DNA from: Asterias amurensis
Lineage: Eukaryota; Echinodermata; Asteroidea; Forcipulatida; Asteriidae
Reading direction: 5' to 3'
Length of the DNA: 64,000 nt
NCBI RefSeq assembly: GCF_032118995.1
Contig: NC_092666.1
Coordinates: forward strand, 2,232,001 to 2,296,000
The notes under the pieces are model-generated. The model saw nothing but the letters and a program-made list of their open reading frames with translations, made no database searches and was not told the origin of the DNA. This document shows positions 1 to 10,211 of the stretch, in pieces. Both the position numbers and the translations under genes were made by a program. Position 1 is the first letter of the stretch, and every line of letters begins with the position of its first letter.

Positions 1-2262
1 ATTTCAGGGTTTTATGTTTTGTAAATATATCCTGTATAAATATTAATGTGGCTGATTTTAGACGTTTCGAAGAACAATACTCGATTTTTAATTGCAAAGT
101 TTCATGTTTTGAACTGGTTAACGGATTAATTGTTGGTGCAAAATTGTCCAATCAAAAGGGCTGTTTCAAAGTGAACTTCTTCCCACCAATGAACAGTGAG
201 CTTCCAGATGATTTTTGAAAAACATGTTCAATAATACACTCTTGTGAGTCAGGCAGAAAACATGATCTAATAATATGCAAATGAGCCTCATGAAATTATT
301 CAGATCAGCTCATAAATATGCATCACATGAATATGATTCTTAAATCTCATGAATATGTAGCAAAACCTGGTGAATATGCAGCAGCTGTTTTAAATATGTA
401 AATCAATCTCTTCCCAAAGACATCCCTCCATTACCGAATTGCTTGTGCCTTCGATTTCAGTCAACTCTCTTTTTATGAATTTTTGTTATTTTATTTCTTT
501 TTTTTTCCTGAAAAATTTTGGTTTTGATTTTTGCACTCTGATTTTCAAAGCACAATTGTTTTTGTTTTTATCAAAAAAATCACGCACGACAAATTGTTTG
601 CTCTTTCGGGTCAAGATTTCACTAACTATTCCTTGTGTGATGTTTTTGTTTAAATAATTTTATTGAGTTTATGCATATTTGGTTATTCATGTATGCAAAC
701 TTGCTTATGCATATTAATTATCTCCTCCAGTTAAGATTATCACTGCCATTTTAAGAAAGGAATATTGGTGTTGATTTTTTTTTATATGAATTGATTTTAT
801 ATTGTAGCATTGCTAACCTATGCAAGAGCTGTGAGTTTAAATCCTATAAAACCAAAACCAGAGGCTGCTAAAATTCCAAAATTAATACAAATCAATCCTC
901 CATTATTGGTCTGAATTTGTTTATTTTACATTCACTGCCTCAAACATTCAAATGCACTTGTGACTTTTAGGGGAAAAGTATTGTATTTCAAATGCATTTA
1001 AGTAAGACTATGACAGTTCTCTGATTCGGAGCTCCCATCTCCTTCCATGAAGTCTAAGAAAAAGCCTGGTTCGTTATAAACTTAAGCAACAATTTAAACC
1101 ATGGCGCACTCATTATGCTAATTTATGTATGTCAAAGGTCAACCCTTAAGTCCTATATATTATTCATATATTTGTGTATATAAGATAGAGGCAATACACT
1201 GTACATTATTGTAATTATGTAATCATACATATTTTATGTGACGGTTTCCTTGTACAGATCTAGCCTGCCGTTGTTTTTCTACTATTTATTTATCGCCACT
1301 TGTATTGCAGTGGATGTACAGAGGTTACTGTACAGGTCGGAGGTCACCGTAAAGGTCATTTGAGTAAACATTTTGTGGCGAAATTTGTGTAGGGTCAATT
1401 AAACAGAGAGATACTTCAATGAAAGTGCTCGAAGCAGAAATGTAAATCGCTGAGCGGGTTTGCCTGCGCCAAGGCTTGATTTGATGTTGGTGCTTTTGAT
1501 AAAAAAAATAATCAACACTTGATGACACATTTGTTGACCAAAAATTTCTCTTTGTTTCACCAATGTTTGGACTGACAAAGTTGTTCCACCAATGTTTGGA
1601 CTGACAATGTTTCCAGGTTGTCAAACCATCTGGTACACCTTGTTAATATCCTTTGTGTCAGAAAGTAGACATGCTCATACCAAATGTGTATTTTTAAACA
1701 TTTCAAAGGTTCCAAAGAATTGTTTGTTTTGTCGTTCTCTGCATATGTAAGCAGTAAGCACCATAATAAAACCAGGCTCCAACATTGGCCGTCAGCCTTT
1801 TTGAATTAGTGTGCTTTGAAAACTTGGGTTAAAATGTCAGTTGAACTAACAGCTTGGGCCTTTTACAAACCCCAGCTTTGGCACTGGCTTGGGTATTGTT
1901 ACAACATTGAAGCAGTGCATTTTCCACGAAGCCTGAAGCCGGAGACAAGGTTTTGGAAAAACACTGAAGTTCTTGTGTAATTGGCCCTGTTGTTTACTTA
2001 AAGCTGTATATTGTCTATGTATTAGTGAAGTGTATTTTCCAATTAAATTTCTTTTTTTTATCTGAAATACTTATGTGAACTTCAAGGAACAGCTTTATGA
2101 TCATGTCAGTGAATTTGTGGACAAAGGATAGGCTCAGATTAGCTCAGTTTGTTTGGTTTAACATTTTGTTTTTAATTAATGAATCACAATCATTAAGAAT
2201 TTTGTTTGAATTTGTCATGACAGTTGAACGACTGTTACTAAAAGCTAGCATGTAAAGTTGAA
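1..2262. other. No gene recognised, AT-rich flank
   Basis: Only short open frames without recognisable domains are seen on either strand. The stretch is AT-rich with scattered microsatellite-like tracts. It could be intron, intergenic DNA or the 3' region of a gene outside the window. I see no convincing exon with paired splice sites. Confidence 0.4.
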
Positions 2263-2932
2263 TGGCGGTTTGTAACATGTCGTGGAAGCATGCACGTTGG
2301 TTGACTACTTGTAAGCGTGTCATTCAAGCATGCATGTTGAGTGACTAGTAAACTTGTTACGCAAGCATGCAAGTGGGGTGACTACTTGTGCACATCTCAT
2401 ACAAGTATGTAAGTTGGATGACTACTTGTAAACAAGCATGCAAGTTGGGTTACTAGTAAACCAGTCATGCAAGCATGCAAGTTGGGTTACTAGTAAACCA
2501 GTCGTGCAAGCATGCAAGTTGGGTTACTAGTAAACCAGTCATGCAAGCATGCAAGTTGGGTTACTTGTAAACCAGTCATGCAAGCATGCAAGTTGGGTTA
2601 CTTGTAAACCAGTCATGCAAGCATGCAAGTTGGGTTACTAGTAAACCAGTCATGCAAGCATGCAAGTTGGGTTACTTGTAAACCAGTCGTGCAAGCATGC
2701 AAGTTGGGTTACTAGTAAACCAGTCATGCAAGCATGCAAGTTGGGTTACTTGTAAACCAGTCATGCAAGCATGCAAGTTGGGTTACTTGTAAACCAGTCA
2801 TGCAAGCATGCAAGTTGGGTTACTAGTAAACCAGTCATGCAAGCATGCAAGTTGGGTTACTTGTAAACCAGTCATGCAAGCATGCAAGTTTGATGACTAT
2901 TAGTAACATGCTATGCAAGCATGCACATGCAG
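2263..2932. repeat. 37-bp tandem satellite
   Basis: A 37-bp unit (core gcaagcatgcaagttgggtt) repeats about 12 times nearly perfectly from about 2433 to 2875. Degenerate units extend back to about 2265. Units differ mainly at two spots: actagt or acttgt, and cat or cgt. The variants are not random: units at 2506-2690 and 2691-2875 follow the same five-unit order, a 185-bp higher-order repeat. Confidence 0.9.
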
Positions 2933-3307
2933 GCAACACTCTCTGCTTTTTGTATGCTGCTAGGCTTTAACAAACGACACCCTCTAGCAGTGTCTCTACA
3001 TTTTTTGTGTGTAGCCTTTGATGTCTTTTCTAATTCACAACTGACATGGTTTTAACGCTTGTTCTGTTTGTTATCTTTGTCCTCCAGAGGGACTTATTAA
3101 ATGCAGCTACATGTATACTCTTTTATCTTGTAAATTAAGGAATTTGTGGGCTAATCATTCAAATGTTAACAGTAGCTTCTTTTGTGGCAGCTGCCCTGTT
3201 AAATCATTGCGAGTACAAATTTCTAAGAAAATGCATACTTTTTAAAGAGGACAAATCTTGATTGCAGTCCTGTTCATTGTGGTGGTTATAAGTCTCTGCT
3301 GGGATTC

Positions 3308-3382
3308 TGACTCTGGGGGAATGGAACCTACAACCCATGCATTCTAGAGCAGGTGTTTCTTCATAACCTCTAGACCACAGAG
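3308..3382 (-). repeat. tRNA-like (SINE head) fossil
   Basis: On the minus strand there is an A-box-like TGGTCTAGAGG and, about 40 nt later, a B-box-like GGTTCCATTCC, the spacing of a tRNA-derived Pol III promoter. The cloverleaf is imperfect, so this is more likely a tRNA-derived SINE head or tRNA pseudogene than a working tRNA. Confidence 0.4.
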
Positions 3383-3514
3383 TTCATACAGTAATTGTTA
3401 ATTTAAAAGTAACTTTGTAAAATAAAGGAACCAGCATTCAGTATTCAAAGGGTGTAGTTTTTTCTATGTAGAACAATGGGGATTAATGTTTTTGAGAGGT
3501 CCGTGGTAGGAAGC

Positions 3515-3905
3515 TTAAAGGCAGTGGACACTATTGGTAATTACTAAGAAATAATTATTAGCAATTACCATAAAACCTTACTTGGTAACGAGTAATGGGG
3601 AGAGGTTGATGGTAAAAAACATTGTGAGAAACTCCCTCTGAAGTGGCATAGCTTTTGAGAAAGAAGTAATTTTCCACGATTTTAATTTCGAGACCTCAGA
3701 TTTAGAATTTGAGGTCTCGAAATCAAGCATCAGAAAGCACACAACTTCGTGTGACAACAGTGTTTTTTCTTTCATTATAATCTCGCAACTTTGATGACCA
3801 GTGGAGCTCGAATTTTTACAGGTTTTTTATTTTATGCATATGTTGAGATACAACAAAAGAGAAGACTGGTCTTTGACAATTACCAATAGTGTCCACTGCC
3901 TTTAA
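3515..3905 (-). mobile_element. TTAA-flanked palindromic MITE, family A (copy 1)
   Basis: Terminal inverted repeats begin AGGCAGTGGACACTATTGG and are flanked by TTAA on both sides. The body carries the fixed blocks seen in all copies: agaagactggtcttt, a Thr/Gly-less conserved block around gtgtgacaa, and a central hairpin gagacctca/tgaggtctc. TTAA target duplications are typical of the piggyBac superfamily, so this is probably a non-autonomous piggyBac-like MITE of about 390 bp. At least nine more full or partial copies occur in the window. Several small open frames inside it are by-products. Confidence 0.8.
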
Positions 3906-4619
3906 TGTAAATAAGCCACAGATCTGTTGAAGGTCAATGTTTTCACTGTGCTGAAATGTGGTAGCAGGTACATTACATTGTACTGATAACCAGCTAAATT
4001 CAATATGATTAACATAGTTTTTGACTGGCTCCTCCCCCCCCCCTCATTTCTGCCAAGCCGAGGATATTTTTAAAGTGGTATTTACATTTGTCCATTTATT
4101 TGTTATTGTTAATTACTGTTATTACTGTTGTTACTTATTTTTTTTAAAAGCATTTTGAAATTAAGTACTCGGGACTCATTTTTAAACTGAGATTTTCTTC
4201 TTATAAGAGAAATTTATTCAATTTTGCCATTACACACACAAAACTACAAAACGTTATTCAAATTAGCTGATCATGTGTAAGGGAAAACAATGAACAACGG
4301 GTGATGTTTTAACAGGAATATTGTGCATTTGTCTATCCAGCTTATTTCATTTGCAGCAATTGAAATAAGCTACAGTGTTTACTGGGTCTTTAAATGCTAT
4401 TTTCCTGCCACTTAATCTCCACATGTAGAAGCATGGAAGGACCACAGAGTTGCTCTATGCAACAGCTGTTGCTGTAGAAGACAAAATCGGACAAAGCATT
4501 GTTTTTGCTGGTCACCCAAATTTTGTTTATTTTTATATAGCACTCAAATCCGTCACTAAGTGACACCCATGTCACTTGAACATTATTACATGTGGTCACT
4601 TTAGGCCTTAATTCATTCC

Positions 4620-4965
4620 TTAAAGACAGTGGACACTATTGGTAATTGTCAAAGATCAGTCTTCTCACTTGGTGTATCTCAACATATGCACAAAATAACA
4701 AACCTGTGAAAATTTGAGCTCGATTGGTCGTCGGAGTTGCAAGATAACTATGAAAGAAAGAAAAAACACCCTTGTCACACGAAGTTGTGTGCTTTCAGAT
4801 GCTTGATTTCAAGACCTCAAATTCTAAACCTGAGGTCTCGAAATCAAATTCGGGGAAAATTACTTCTTTCTCGAAAACTACGTCACTTCAGAGGGAGCTG
4901 TTTCTCACAATGTTTTATACTGATAATTATTTTGATTAATTACCAATAGTGTCTACTGCCTGTAA
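4620..4965 (+). mobile_element. MITE family A (copy 2)
   Basis: Opposite orientation to copy 1, starting TTAAAGACAGTGGACAC. The right end is slightly degenerate (ctactgcctgtaaa in place of cactgcctttaa). The central GACCTCA/TGAGGTC hairpin is present. Confidence 0.8.
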
Positions 4966-5482
4966 ACCATCTCAGCTCCCTGATTATTGGAAGTTAAGAA
5001 AGTAGAGGAATGGTCCAAGTACGCCCAATACACAGGGCTAATAATGTGTAAAGCGCCTTGATCTAGCTACTAGGATATGTGCACTTTAATAACAAGTTAA
5101 TATTATTCCTAAAAATTTGACCCCGGCCAAAAGTGGCTTGAGTTTTCTTTTTTTTGAGTTGGGAGGTTAAATGTTTCCAGACTTATCTAAAATGCTAAAG
5201 GATGCGAAGCTATGAGCTTAAGAAAAAACTGCTCAACCACACTCGAATTAGTGTTTACCCTTTTTTGTGACATGGAGGCTGGTTTTTCTGTTATGTTATA
5301 TTTGTCATATTTTAATGGCAGCTTATTGAAACGTTACAATTATGTAACAAATTTTACTAGTATTTGTAAATGAGTATGTGCAGAGATTATTGAATATAAA
5401 AATGGTATGCTTCATCGATGTTAAGTTGATGTGTCTTGCTGTGGTGTCTTCTGTTCACTCCCCTATTCAACAACCAGCATCA
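4966..5482. other. No feature recognised
   Basis: AT-rich spacer between two palindromic repeats. No splice-bounded exon or RNA gene is seen. Confidence 0.4.
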
Positions 5483-5826
5483 CTACACTCTAAAAACTAA
5501 AGAGTTGAATCCCACACTTGCATGAGTTCGGTGATGAGTGACTACACTTTGAAAGCGTTGAATCCAGCATTTTATATGTTAAATCCAGCATTTTAAAGTA
5601 TTCAGTCAACAATTTAAGTGCCAGTTAAAAAGCTGATCCAACAATTCCAAGGAATATTTTTGAGAAATGTTGAAATAACACTTAAATTGTTGAATATTAA
5701 CCCTTTTTGCGTTGGATCAAACATTTTAAATGCTAGATCCAACGCTGGATCCAACACTTTCAAAGTGTAGTCACTCACCAAACTCAGGCAAGTGTTGGGT
5801 TCAACTCTTAAGTTTTTAGACTGTAG
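5483..5826. mobile_element. Palindromic MITE, ctacactctaaaaac ends
   Basis: About 340 bp with roughly 80-bp imperfect terminal inverted repeats: ctacactctaaaaac at the left and gtttttagactgtag at the right. Both arms carry aagtgtagtcactca-type blocks. No coding capacity. Superfamily not assigned. Confidence 0.75.
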
Positions 5827-5941
5827 CCCTACTAAGTTTTGGCGGACTCTGTCTAGCCCTTTGAGATATGGCGGACACTATAAGTGCAATGCTTGGTTTT
5901 GGGGCCGGGTGTACACAGACAAATTTACCCGAACCTAATAA

Positions 5942-6081
5942 AAGACTTTCAGGACGCTTGGTGGCAGCAAACTTACCAGGTAAAATCCATGGTTCTCGGT
6001 AATGTGCGCACGCTCAGAACTACGTAAACAATGTAAATTCACCTGTTAAGTCTGCTGCCACCTAGCGTTTCAAGGTCTCCC
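5942..6081. mobile_element. Short TIR repeat, family ggtggcagca (copy 1)
   Basis: About 38-bp inverted repeats, aagactttcaggacgcttgg at the left pairing with the block containing tgccacctagcg at the right, enclosing a short loop. A second copy lies at 28010-28405, where another element is inserted in the loop. Confidence 0.7.
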
Positions 6082-6225
6082 ATTGAATTGTGTCCACCAT
6101 TCCTCAAAATGGCGTAGGTGGGCATGTAACTAGGAGGAGCTCCACCCTCCTGACCCGACCTCATTGAGTGTTGTTCTTAAAAAGGAGCTGTACAATTATT
6201 GAAGATCAAGATCGAGATAAAGTGT

Positions 6226-6396
6226 ATGGCCCCTTTCGAATCCAAGGCTTCGGCTTTGGATTCGGCTTCAGGCTCTGTTCTCTCATCAGAAACCCCGAGC
6301 ACTTACGCAAAGCAAGCGCATTGTCAAAACAATCGCAGGGCAAAGCTAGCCTGAGCCAAATCCAAAGCCGAAGCCGGGGTTTCGAAAAGACCATGT
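6226..6396. mobile_element. Fold-back repeat, rich in aatccaaagccgaagcc
   Basis: The left arm (tttcgaatccaaggcttcgg) and right arm (ccgaagccggggtttcgaaa) are reverse complements with few mismatches, around a loop of about 90 nt. Non-autonomous fold-back element. The open frames through it on both strands follow from its symmetry. Confidence 0.7.
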
Positions 6397-7530
6397 TCAA
6401 TGTGCATGTGTTTTTTGCATGATTGGCGAGCCAAGGATTCTGGGAGAAATCCAAGGCAAGTAACACCAGCAACAATCATGGCACACTAATATTTGAAGCA
6501 AGTAGTAGGGGCTTCCCTTTGCAACTACAAAACCCTGGCCTAATGGAAACTACATCATGGCGTCCATGTTGGCAGTCTTCTATTTTGTTAACTGTACTCG
6601 GTTTCCCAAGATGCATTGCAGTATAGTTTTACTGGATTATTCATGTGAACTATCATGTGTTAAATTTTAAATGTTGGTTGTCTGGAATTTGGCGCACTAC
6701 CAGGAATAACAAGTGTTGTCCACCATTGAGCAAAACATTCAGAATTAAAATATTATTTTATTCTGGTTATTTTGAAAAACAATGTAATTATCTTGAAAAG
6801 TGTAGTATCTTGCCTGCCACGAATTGCCCTGGAATGTACAAGACTCTTTTTTTTGTAAACAAAGGTTATATTACCATAGACCATGCATGGTCTATAGCTT
6901 TGATAAGTTATTAACAAAGGCGAACGGTGAGCGCAAACTTGAAAAACAAAATGGCCGCCCAAAAGACTCTTTAGCTTTCTTACATTGTTGACGAAACCAA
7001 TCTGCATAATAATAGCAAGGTAGCTTAAACATAACCCCATTCCAGAAGACTTCCTACGATGAAAATAAGGTAGAGGAACACAAAGTCCAAATTAACCAAA
7101 ATGTCAGCGTGGTGGTGTGCTTTTAAAAAACACGTGGCATGTCGTCTTGTAGTCAGACGATAAAAACATCCTCCAAAAAGTGTGTTTATAGGCTGACAAA
7201 TGTTTCTAAACATTGGAAAGATTCGCAAACATAGTTCTAAACATGATAAGGTTTGCAAAATAGAAGAAAATAAAGCTTTTGCTAAACATACTTGCGAAAA
7301 ACAAGGTTTCAACGAAGCTCAGTTGTGGTTATGTCACAACCAGCCCAACGGGTTGCATGCGCTCGCTATTGAGGAAAAAAGGTTGCTCCCTAAGTATCAG
7401 TATTTCCCCTTAGTAATATTTTTGCATCTGAGTAGAACGTCTTATGAATTTCATGACTGTCTACGAAGTATTTCCAAGGGGTAAGTGTGACGCTACAGGC
7501 CTATTTGCCGTTTGATGACGTCGCCAACTG
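6397..7530. other. No gene recognised; perfect 20-bp palindrome at 6876
   Basis: Short open frames on both strands have no recognisable domain. A perfect 20-bp palindrome, atagaccatgcatggtctat, lies at 6876-6895. Nothing else could be supported. Confidence 0.4.
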
Positions 7531-7687
7531 TTAAAGGAACACGTTGCCTTGGATCGGACGAGTTGGTCAAAACAAAAGCGTTTGTAACCGTTTTTTATAA
7601 AATGCATATTGTTGGAAAGATGTTTTAAAAGTAGAATACAATGATCCACACAAGTTTGCCTTGAAATTGCGTGGGTCTACTTCACTC

Positions 7688-7832
7688 TACTTACCGGTAG
7701 AGTCGAATTACTAATTTGCATATTCCCCTATGCCGCGAGGCAGAATGCTAAGACTTTTACACACAATAGCGCCCTCCACCGTCCTACCCATAACGCCCCG
7801 CGACATGCCCGTCACGGAGTCGTCCTCTTTTC
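7688..7832. repeat. DIRS left inverted terminal repeat
   Basis: These 145 bp are the reverse complement of 13572-13716. The outermost 13 bases (7675-7687) differ from the right end, as in DIRS elements, where the two ends are unequal outside the shared ITR. Confidence 0.9.
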
Positions 7833-7999
7833 TCTTAGCCGCGAGTGGGTGAGGTTGTGTTTTAAATCTGTTCCAAAGTTCAACCGTTATAACTAAACCT
7901 TTCCTCGCTAAGAGTGCTTATAAAGACTTGATAATTGTAGAGTTGTTGTTGTTGTAGTGAGTTGTGAAATAAACTATAGTTTGATTTCGTTGATAAATA

Positions 8000-9073
8000 A
8001 TGAGTAGTGTTAAGAAACTGGGGAGGGCTTCGGCTGTCGCTACTGGGGTTACGTCCGTTTCCCCGGGACAGTCCGAGCTCTCGGGGGGCTGCACCGGCGA
8101 CACTCCGTCGCCCGGCTTGCAGCCCTCCAGCCGGCCCACGCAGCCTCTGTCGGCTACGTCGGCTGGATTACCCACCGATCAAAGAGGGGTTGCTTCCCGC
8201 TCCCCCTCTTCGGTCAGTGTGCGTGGGTCGACCCAGTCGAAGGTCAAACGCCCCGGCAAGGCCAAGAAGAACGGTGCCGGGGCAGCGACCAAGAGAGGCA
8301 GGGCAAAAGGTGGCTCCGTTCCGAAGCGCACCGCCCACTCTCCCAGCACCGCCTCGGGGTCTCTGCAGCCGGAGGGCATCCCCCCTCCGCACGGCTCAGA
8401 ATACCCGGCCCGCACCGACACCGTGGATTCCCCCACGACGGTTGGTGACGGCCTTTTGCGAGGTTTTAAGACCCACAAGGCACCTGCCCACGCCATAGGC
8501 TGTGGGGCGCTGGCCATGGGGAGAAGGATTATGGGTGCGGAGTCGGGTACCTGGGACTCCCCCGGGATACCCCACTCACAGGGCCCGCCCTCGTCTTCGG
8601 GTTTCACCCGTTGTTCGGGCATCCCTGTCACTCAAGTTTCCTCAGAGAGAGCCTCGGATTCGTCCTGTGAGCGGGTACCGAATAAGCGGCAGAGGTCCAG
8701 AAAAGACCGTCATCTTCGGTCGTCTGACGACTCCTCTCCTGACGGCCATAGGAAACATCATCGGGGTAGCGAGCCGCTCTCCCGAGACGAATTCCTCACG
8801 GCTTTCCAAACCTTAGCGGCCTCAATATCCGGCCGGCGCGAGGTTCAGGAATTTTCCCAATTTTCGGGACCGTACACCCAGCCCGACCAATCCGGTCATG
8901 GCTGGGTGCGCCAGGATCGAGGCGGCGTGCCGTGCACGGTCAGCCGGCCACCGGCCTCCCCTCCCAGTCACCGTCCCACGGTCACCACACAGGAGGTTGC
9001 ATGGGGTGTGATGGAACAGGGTGATGTGCGGTCACGCACGGTGTGCACGTCCACAGTCCCAGACGGGGATTAG
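8000..9073 (+). CDS. DIRS ORF1 5' part (gag-like, frameshifted)
   Basis: An open frame of 357 codons starting at the first ATG after the 5' leader (aataATGAGTAGT). The protein is rich in Ser, Pro, Gly and Arg and low in hydrophobic residues, with Lys/Arg clusters around residues 70-110 and 225-250. Such disorder is usual for the N-terminal part of retroelement gag-like proteins, which package the RNA. No zinc knuckle is seen. The frame stops at 9073 and a gag-like frame continues at +1 from 9021. The two probably were one ORF, broken by an indel between 9021 and 9073, or are joined by ribosomal frameshifting. Role inferred from position upstream of RT. Several overlapping open frames on both strands are GC-driven shadows. 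Confidence 0.65.
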   Translation: MSSVKKLGRASAVATGVTSVSPGQSELSGGCTGDTPSPGLQPSSRPTQPLSATSAGLPTDQRGVASRSPSSVSVRGSTQSKVKRPGKAKKNGAGAATKRGRAKGGSVPKRTAHSPSTASGSLQPEGIPPPHGSEYPARTDTVDSPTTVGDGLLRGFKTHKAPAHAIGCGALAMGRRIMGAESGTWDSPGIPHSQGPPSSSGFTRCSGIPVTQVSSERASDSSCERVPNKRQRSRKDRHLRSSDDSSPDGHRKHHRGSEPLSRDEFLTAFQTLAASISGRREVQEFSQFSGPYTQPDQSGHGWVRQDRGGVPCTVSRPPASPPSHRPTVTTQEVAWGVMEQGDVRSRTVCTSTVPDGD

Positions 9074-10211
9074 CATACACCCCTCTGGATCCTTTGTATC
9101 CGATCGGGATGCAGAACACCATGATTTGTTAGACACAGCCCTGCCTTTGGGTCAACAATCAGTGAGTGTATCCGACCCCCCCGGGTCCGGCGGCTCGTCC
9201 CCGGAAGAGGACGAGTTGACCACGGCAGTTCAACGGCTTTCGATTGCCGAAACTGAATTGCGCCTTGTCCAAAGGGACATGGCCCGGGTGTTAGGTCTCC
9301 CAGCCGAGGAAGCGGGGGACGCCCCCGAGGAACGACGGTCTTTTAAGAGAAGGACTGGCCCCACTCCGAGGAGTGGGAATGTTTTCCCGGCGATGCCGCT
9401 AGACCGGGTATGCGCTGACCGCATCGAAGGCATCATGTCGGCATCCTCTTGGACGGCCTACCCCAAGCGGGCGGATTTATATTACCGATTTCCCCCCGGG
9501 GATTTCGATAAATATTTCTCGACCCCAGTCCTGCCGGACTCGGCGGCAGACAAGCTGACCGCAGACAGGGGGGCAACCTCTTCTAAACTTCCCTTCGCCG
9601 ACAAGGCGCGGGGGAAGTTGGAAGAAGCAGCCAGGAAGATAGACTCAGCATCACGCTTTGGCATGCGAACGTCGTCTTTTTTGCTCCTTCTGTCCGAGTA
9701 CCTCACGCTTGCCGGCGACGAGGACTCGGCAATCCCAGCGGACATGATGGTGGCGGCCCTCCACTGCCTGGATAATGGCCTGCGCACGGTCCTAGACCAG
9801 TTTACGAGGGTTTCAACCCTAGCAACATCTGCACGTAGGGCAAACGTCCTAGACGCTCTGTTCCTCCCGTCCGTCGGGGCTCGCAAACGACTTGATGCGC
9901 TCCCCCTAACGGGACGAGACCTGTTTGCAGGGAAATTCCAGGAGTCCATGGAGGCCGAAGCCAGACGCCTCAAGGCCACGGATAAAATCAACTTAAGGAA
10001 GCCGCGGACCTCTGTACCGGCGGCAAGGAAGGGCAAACAAGCCTCCTTTGTGATTCCACGTAGGCGCCCACAGAGACCCGCCCGTGGCGGTTTTCGTGGG
10101 AACCAAGGACCACCGAACGCACGCACGCCGGCCCAAGGCCAACAGCGGGCCCAGCCGGGCCGTGGTTTTCGTGCGTCCGCCCCCCGGTACCCCGGGGCGT
10201 GGCGGAAGTGA
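9021..10211 (+). CDS. DIRS ORF1 3' part (gag-like core)
   Basis: 396 codons in the +1 frame relative to the preceding ORF, overlapping it by 53 nt. The middle part (about residues 130-310) is an ordered, mixed-charge domain with motifs such as SSWTAYPKRADLYYRF and DRGATSSKLPFADKARGKL. The C-terminus (about 330-396) is basic and Arg/Gly-rich with FRGNQG and GRGFR boxes, like the nucleic-acid-binding tails of gag proteins lacking zinc knuckles. It overlaps the RT frame by about 130 nt. The assignment to gag follows from position and composition; no enzyme motif is visible. Confidence 0.7.
   Translation: MMCGHARCARPQSQTGISIHPSGSFVSDRDAEHHDLLDTALPLGQQSVSVSDPPGSGGSSPEEDELTTAVQRLSIAETELRLVQRDMARVLGLPAEEAGDAPEERRSFKRRTGPTPRSGNVFPAMPLDRVCADRIEGIMSASSWTAYPKRADLYYRFPPGDFDKYFSTPVLPDSAADKLTADRGATSSKLPFADKARGKLEEAARKIDSASRFGMRTSSFLLLLSEYLTLAGDEDSAIPADMMVAALHCLDNGLRTVLDQFTRVSTLATSARRANVLDALFLPSVGARKRLDALPLTGRDLFAGKFQESMEAEARRLKATDKINLRKPRTSVPAARKGKQASFVIPRRRPQRPARGGFRGNQGPPNARTPAQGQQRAQPGRGFRASAPRYPGAWRK

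Noticed and set aside
8007..8816. Additional open frames overlapping the DIRS gag region, and minus-strand frames across 8.2-12.9 kb
   Set aside because: GC-rich coding DNA leaves shadow frames; no domain motifs.
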